Source: Haemonchus contortus
Taxonomy: Eukaryota; Nematoda; Chromadorea; Rhabditida; Trichostrongylidae
Assembly (NCBI GenBank): GCA_000469685.2
Contig: LS997566.1
Span: 10,047,492-10,111,491, forward strand
Direction of reading: 5' to 3'
Length of the DNA: 64,000 nt
Each line of letters opens with the position of its first letter. The stretch's first letter is position 1. The notes beneath the pieces are model-generated. The model was not told the DNA's origin. It saw nothing but the letters and a program-made list of their open reading frames with translations, and made no database searches. Below, one piece after another: positions 62,301-64,000 of the stretch. Both the position numbers and the translations under genes were made by a program.

Positions 62301-63403
62301 TGGCGGAGCGTTCACTGTGTTGAATAATGGAAGATGCTAGACGAAGGATGCACAGTGACCGCACACGTCTCCGTTTCGCAACTAAGGAATTTGAAGGCGA
62401 ATCCCGAAACTACACGTCCACAGCAGCACAAAGTTTACTTCCAGCACGACAACGCTCGCCTTCACATTGCAATAACGACCAAAACTGAAGTGACGAGTTT
62501 CGGCAGGACAAGTTTACCACATCAACCATGTTCCTCAGACTTGGATCCCTCGGATCACTACCTTTTTCCACATCTTCAACGTCATCTGGATGGTCAGGAC
62601 TTTCAAACCCGCGACGACATCAAAATGGCACTGGAGCAGTTCTCCAAAGGTCAGCTCCCAGCGTTCTAAAGCAAGGGCATTTTCGATTTGCCCAAACATT
62701 GGCAGAAGACCATCGATGCGAATGGGGCATATTTCAAATGATTCGCTATTGTCGTTTGAAAATTGTAAGATAAGTATTATCATTGCCAATTTGTCCGAGG
62801 ACTTATGACTCAACCTAATACTATTCGGAGCCCATTCTGCAGATGGCCGGGTTTTTTTCGTAGCTGATCTTCCTTATCGTAACGACGACTGCACTAACTT
62901 GTTTAGTTGACTGCCCCCAAAAAACCTGCGCTCTCCATAACCTTTACGACCACTTCCACTTCTTTTTGTAATCCTCTTCTCGCATTGGCATCAAATTGTT
63001 TACTCCAATATGCTTTACTAAATATTTACGATTGCCTTAGGCAGCTTTGTACCTATAACTCCGCTACGGGTGGTTCATAAGGTAGCCAATCGTTTTTCCC
63101 AGCAAAATCTCGTTCTGAGCGGAGAGAGAATTTCTGTGCCGCTTTCAACAACAAAAAAGGTAAGATAACTTTAACGAATATCCTCAAATAAAAAAAAAAC
63201 GAAATTTAGGGAAAAAACTCAATCGAAGGTCAAAAATAATGGAGAATAGGGACGAAAACAAAAAAACATACCTTAAAGCTAACTAACACTGCGAGACCAA
63301 TCAAAATATTGCATGTGAAATAGGAGTGTAGCCGATCAACAAAATCCCTGTCTTCACTGCCTGCTACATAGCGTAGCATAGACAGTACCGCACCGAGTAC
63401 CAT
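53324..63403 (-). CDS. inx-10: Innexin (INX-10-type gap-junction protein), 13 exons, C-terminus incomplete
   Basis: Exons are 63272-63403 (ATG at 63403), 60463-60525, 60295-60405, 60151-60232, 59705-59805, 58766-58932, 57562-57679, 57388-57482, 56626-56756, 56486-56574, 55499-55640, 55326-55437 and 53324-53458. They are phase-consistent, about 492 residues. Innexins form invertebrate gap-junction channels with four membrane spans. Seen here are span 1 ([11 protein letters not shown], near 35-43) and loop-1 cysteines 53 and 71 ([13 protein letters not shown], then AENYCW). The hallmark YYQW is at 100-103. Span 3 contains [18 protein letters not shown], loop-2 cysteines are 255 and 272, and span 4 is near 285-307. 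The tail carries [16 protein letters not shown] and [17 protein letters not shown]. By remembered similarity the closest C. elegans protein is INX-10, including the tail motif [17 protein letters not shown]. Symbol assignment is less certain than the family. Confidence 0.93.
53541..55260. mobile_element. Possible Helitron-like element carrying the 127-bp minisatellite
   Basis: At 53541 the sequence TCCTTACTATATATAAAGCG followed by CTCTGTCTGTCTGTCTG is a start typical of Helitron-like elements as I remember them. A short imperfect hairpin, TGCGCGC-GTTA-GCGTGCA, at about 55275-55300 could mark the other end, but no clear CTRR terminus was fixed. No Rep-helicase is encoded, so it would be non-autonomous. 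It sits in the last visible innexin intron. Confidence 0.35.
53840..55095. repeat. Minisatellite, 127-bp unit, about eight good copies
   Basis: CCGAAAGTGGGCGG recurs at 54121, 54248, 54375, 54502, 54627, 54755, 54882 and, degraded, near 55008, a period of 125-128 bp. Each unit holds two GTGGGCGG(G/A)GC-like boxes about 20 bp apart, then GATCAAAAATTTATAACT and a GTTCAGAAACGTTC segment. More degenerate copies extend left to about 53840. The unit length is not a multiple of three, so the frames through it are not coding. It is located in the innexin intron 53459-55325. Confidence 0.93.
58973..59265 (+). repeat. tRNA-derived SINE, family 1, near full-length
   Basis: Head GGGCGGAGGTGATGTAGTGG, box B-like GGTTCGGATCC (59031-59041), body CTTCCATCCCTCCGAGATCG, GTACCGGACCCGTCTGTGAG, CATTGGCTGGAAACGCAAGT and TTGTATAGGCCACATACGCA, and tail GAATGCGGGTCCCATCCCTC. 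It lies in the innexin intron 58933-59704, opposite to the gene. Confidence 0.85.
60650..60725 (+). repeat. Second tRNA-like repeat family (forward copy)
   Basis: Reads CTAGTCGGTAGTGTAAG (box A-like), then GGGTTCGAGTCGCCTCTAAG and ACTGAAGCTTTGTCC. The box B region is strong, but the arms do not fold into a convincing tRNA. It shares its tail with 40140-40215. It lies in the first innexin intron. Confidence 0.45.
61557..62818 (+). mobile_element. mariner transposon (1262 bp) with perfect 28-bp inverted ends
   Basis: The left end begins TTAGGTTGAGTCATAAGTCC, and 61557-61584 is the exact reverse complement of 62791-62818. TA flanks both sides (61555-61556 and 62819-62820). Length and ends are typical of mariner. 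The interior encodes a broken transposase on the plus strand. It sits in the first innexin intron (60526-63271). Confidence 0.95.
61800..62780 (+). pseudogene. Defective mariner transposase
   Basis: Pieces of a mariner transposase are spread over three frames: [53 protein letters not shown] (second catalytic aspartate), then [20 protein letters not shown] (third aspartate, in the place of SPDLAPSDYHLF) and [13 protein letters not shown]. Stops and frameshifts interrupt it, so it cannot make a working enzyme even though the ends are perfect. Confidence 0.88.
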
Positions 63404-63926
63404 GATGACAGGCTTCTATCTCACACTGACGGCCTATTCAAAAATATTCTCTGCAGGGAAGTACACTTGCTGAACACTCACTGCCGAAGAAGTTATCACT
63501 TTGACCAATGAACACACATCTGTAATGATCTTATCTTACAAAAAGAAAGCGAAACTGCACTAATACGATAGTCCACGAATTGGTTACGTATCGGAGCGAT
63601 ATACGAGGGAAGAACGGATAAGAACAAGAGTGCCTTTCTGAATCATCGGATTAGTTTCCGACGTTCCCTACCCTCTTGCAGCTACTTTTAAACCATTAGG
63701 TGCAAAGGATGTTGTATGGAGTTCAAAATTTTCTTTGAGGAGTTGAGAGAAGCTGATTTACCTTAAGAAGATGATTTTTCGCTTCTGGGAAGTTTATTTC
63801 TCATGGAGAACGCTTGAAGTTTCCATAGAAGAAGGCGCCAAGACTCTCAATCAGCGAACCAAAATGAGCAGATGTGAAGAAGTACCCGTAAGAAACAAAG
63901 AATTCCCTTCTTCAGCAGATCCTTAC
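63404..63926. promoter_or_regulatory. 5' flank of the innexin gene
   Basis: A CCCTGCAG acceptor lies on the minus strand about 50 bases upstream of the innexin ATG and could take a spliced leader or a 5' UTR exon. No other element is recognised. Confidence 0.35.
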
Positions 63927-64000
63927 TTCTCCAGCCGAATCCATGTCATCATAAGCATCAGGTAGAGAAAAGGGTGGAGGAGGTAGGACGACAGCAGCGT
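63927..64000 (-). CDS. Possible exon of another minus-strand gene at the right edge
   Basis: On the minus strand one frame is open from the edge and reads LPPPPFSLPDAYDDMDSAGE before a GTAAGG donor. A proline run followed by an acidic stretch and a good donor suggest coding sequence. No continuing exon was recognised to its left, so it may belong to a gene upstream of, or to a 5' extension of, the innexin. I do not recognise the protein. Confidence 0.3.

Noticed and set aside
1..64000. CRISPR array, bacterial operons, rRNA genes
   Set aside because: The window is a spliced eukaryotic sequence; no spaced direct repeats other than the minisatellite, and no rRNA-like sequence was seen.

Overview
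This 64 kb window is eukaryotic and reads as the genome of a strongylid (hookworm-like) nematode. The genes have many small exons with TTTCAG-type acceptors. One gene has a TTTTCAG acceptor directly before its ATG, the layout expected for spliced-leader trans-splicing. The two large genes are nematode kettin and a nematode innexin. The repeats (RTE-type 3' end, GIY-YIG Penelope-type fragment, mariner and Tc1 relatives, tRNA-derived SINEs) fit a strongylid. The species assignment is inference. All exon models come from reading splice sites and phase by eye; no search or alignment was run.

Layout. (1) 1-29215, minus strand: 47 phase-consistent exons (5193 nt, 1731 residues) of a kettin homologue (ketn-1 type giant muscle immunoglobulin protein). 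Eleven complete Ig domains and the start of a twelfth are present, plus a coiled-coil and glutamine-rich insert. The gene runs off the left edge, and exons 5' of 29215 were not found. Its N-terminal half has long introns filled with a Tc1-like element, an internally deleted mariner, a 231-bp foldback element, a 600-bp inverted-repeat element, an RTE fragment and SINEs. Its C-terminal half is compact. (2) 29216-47223: SINE-rich DNA with no gene I can support beyond a hypothetical 103-codon ORF. (3) 47224-49611, plus strand: a gene for a tiny secreted six-cysteine peptide, and a second copy of its mature-peptide exon. A Penelope-type fragment lies between the copies. (4) 53324-63403, minus strand: an INX-10-type innexin in 13 exons (about 492 residues), with more C-terminal sequence probably further left. 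Its introns contain a mariner with perfect 28-bp ends, a SINE and a 127-bp minisatellite rich in GC-box-like motifs. (5) A possible exon of another minus-strand gene enters at the right edge.

Kettin would act at the dense bodies and I-band of body-wall muscle. The innexin would form gap-junction channels. The six-cysteine peptide would be secreted. Nothing in the sequence ties the three into one pathway. The least expected feature is the small secreted-peptide locus, where a single visible signal exon may serve two mature exons.
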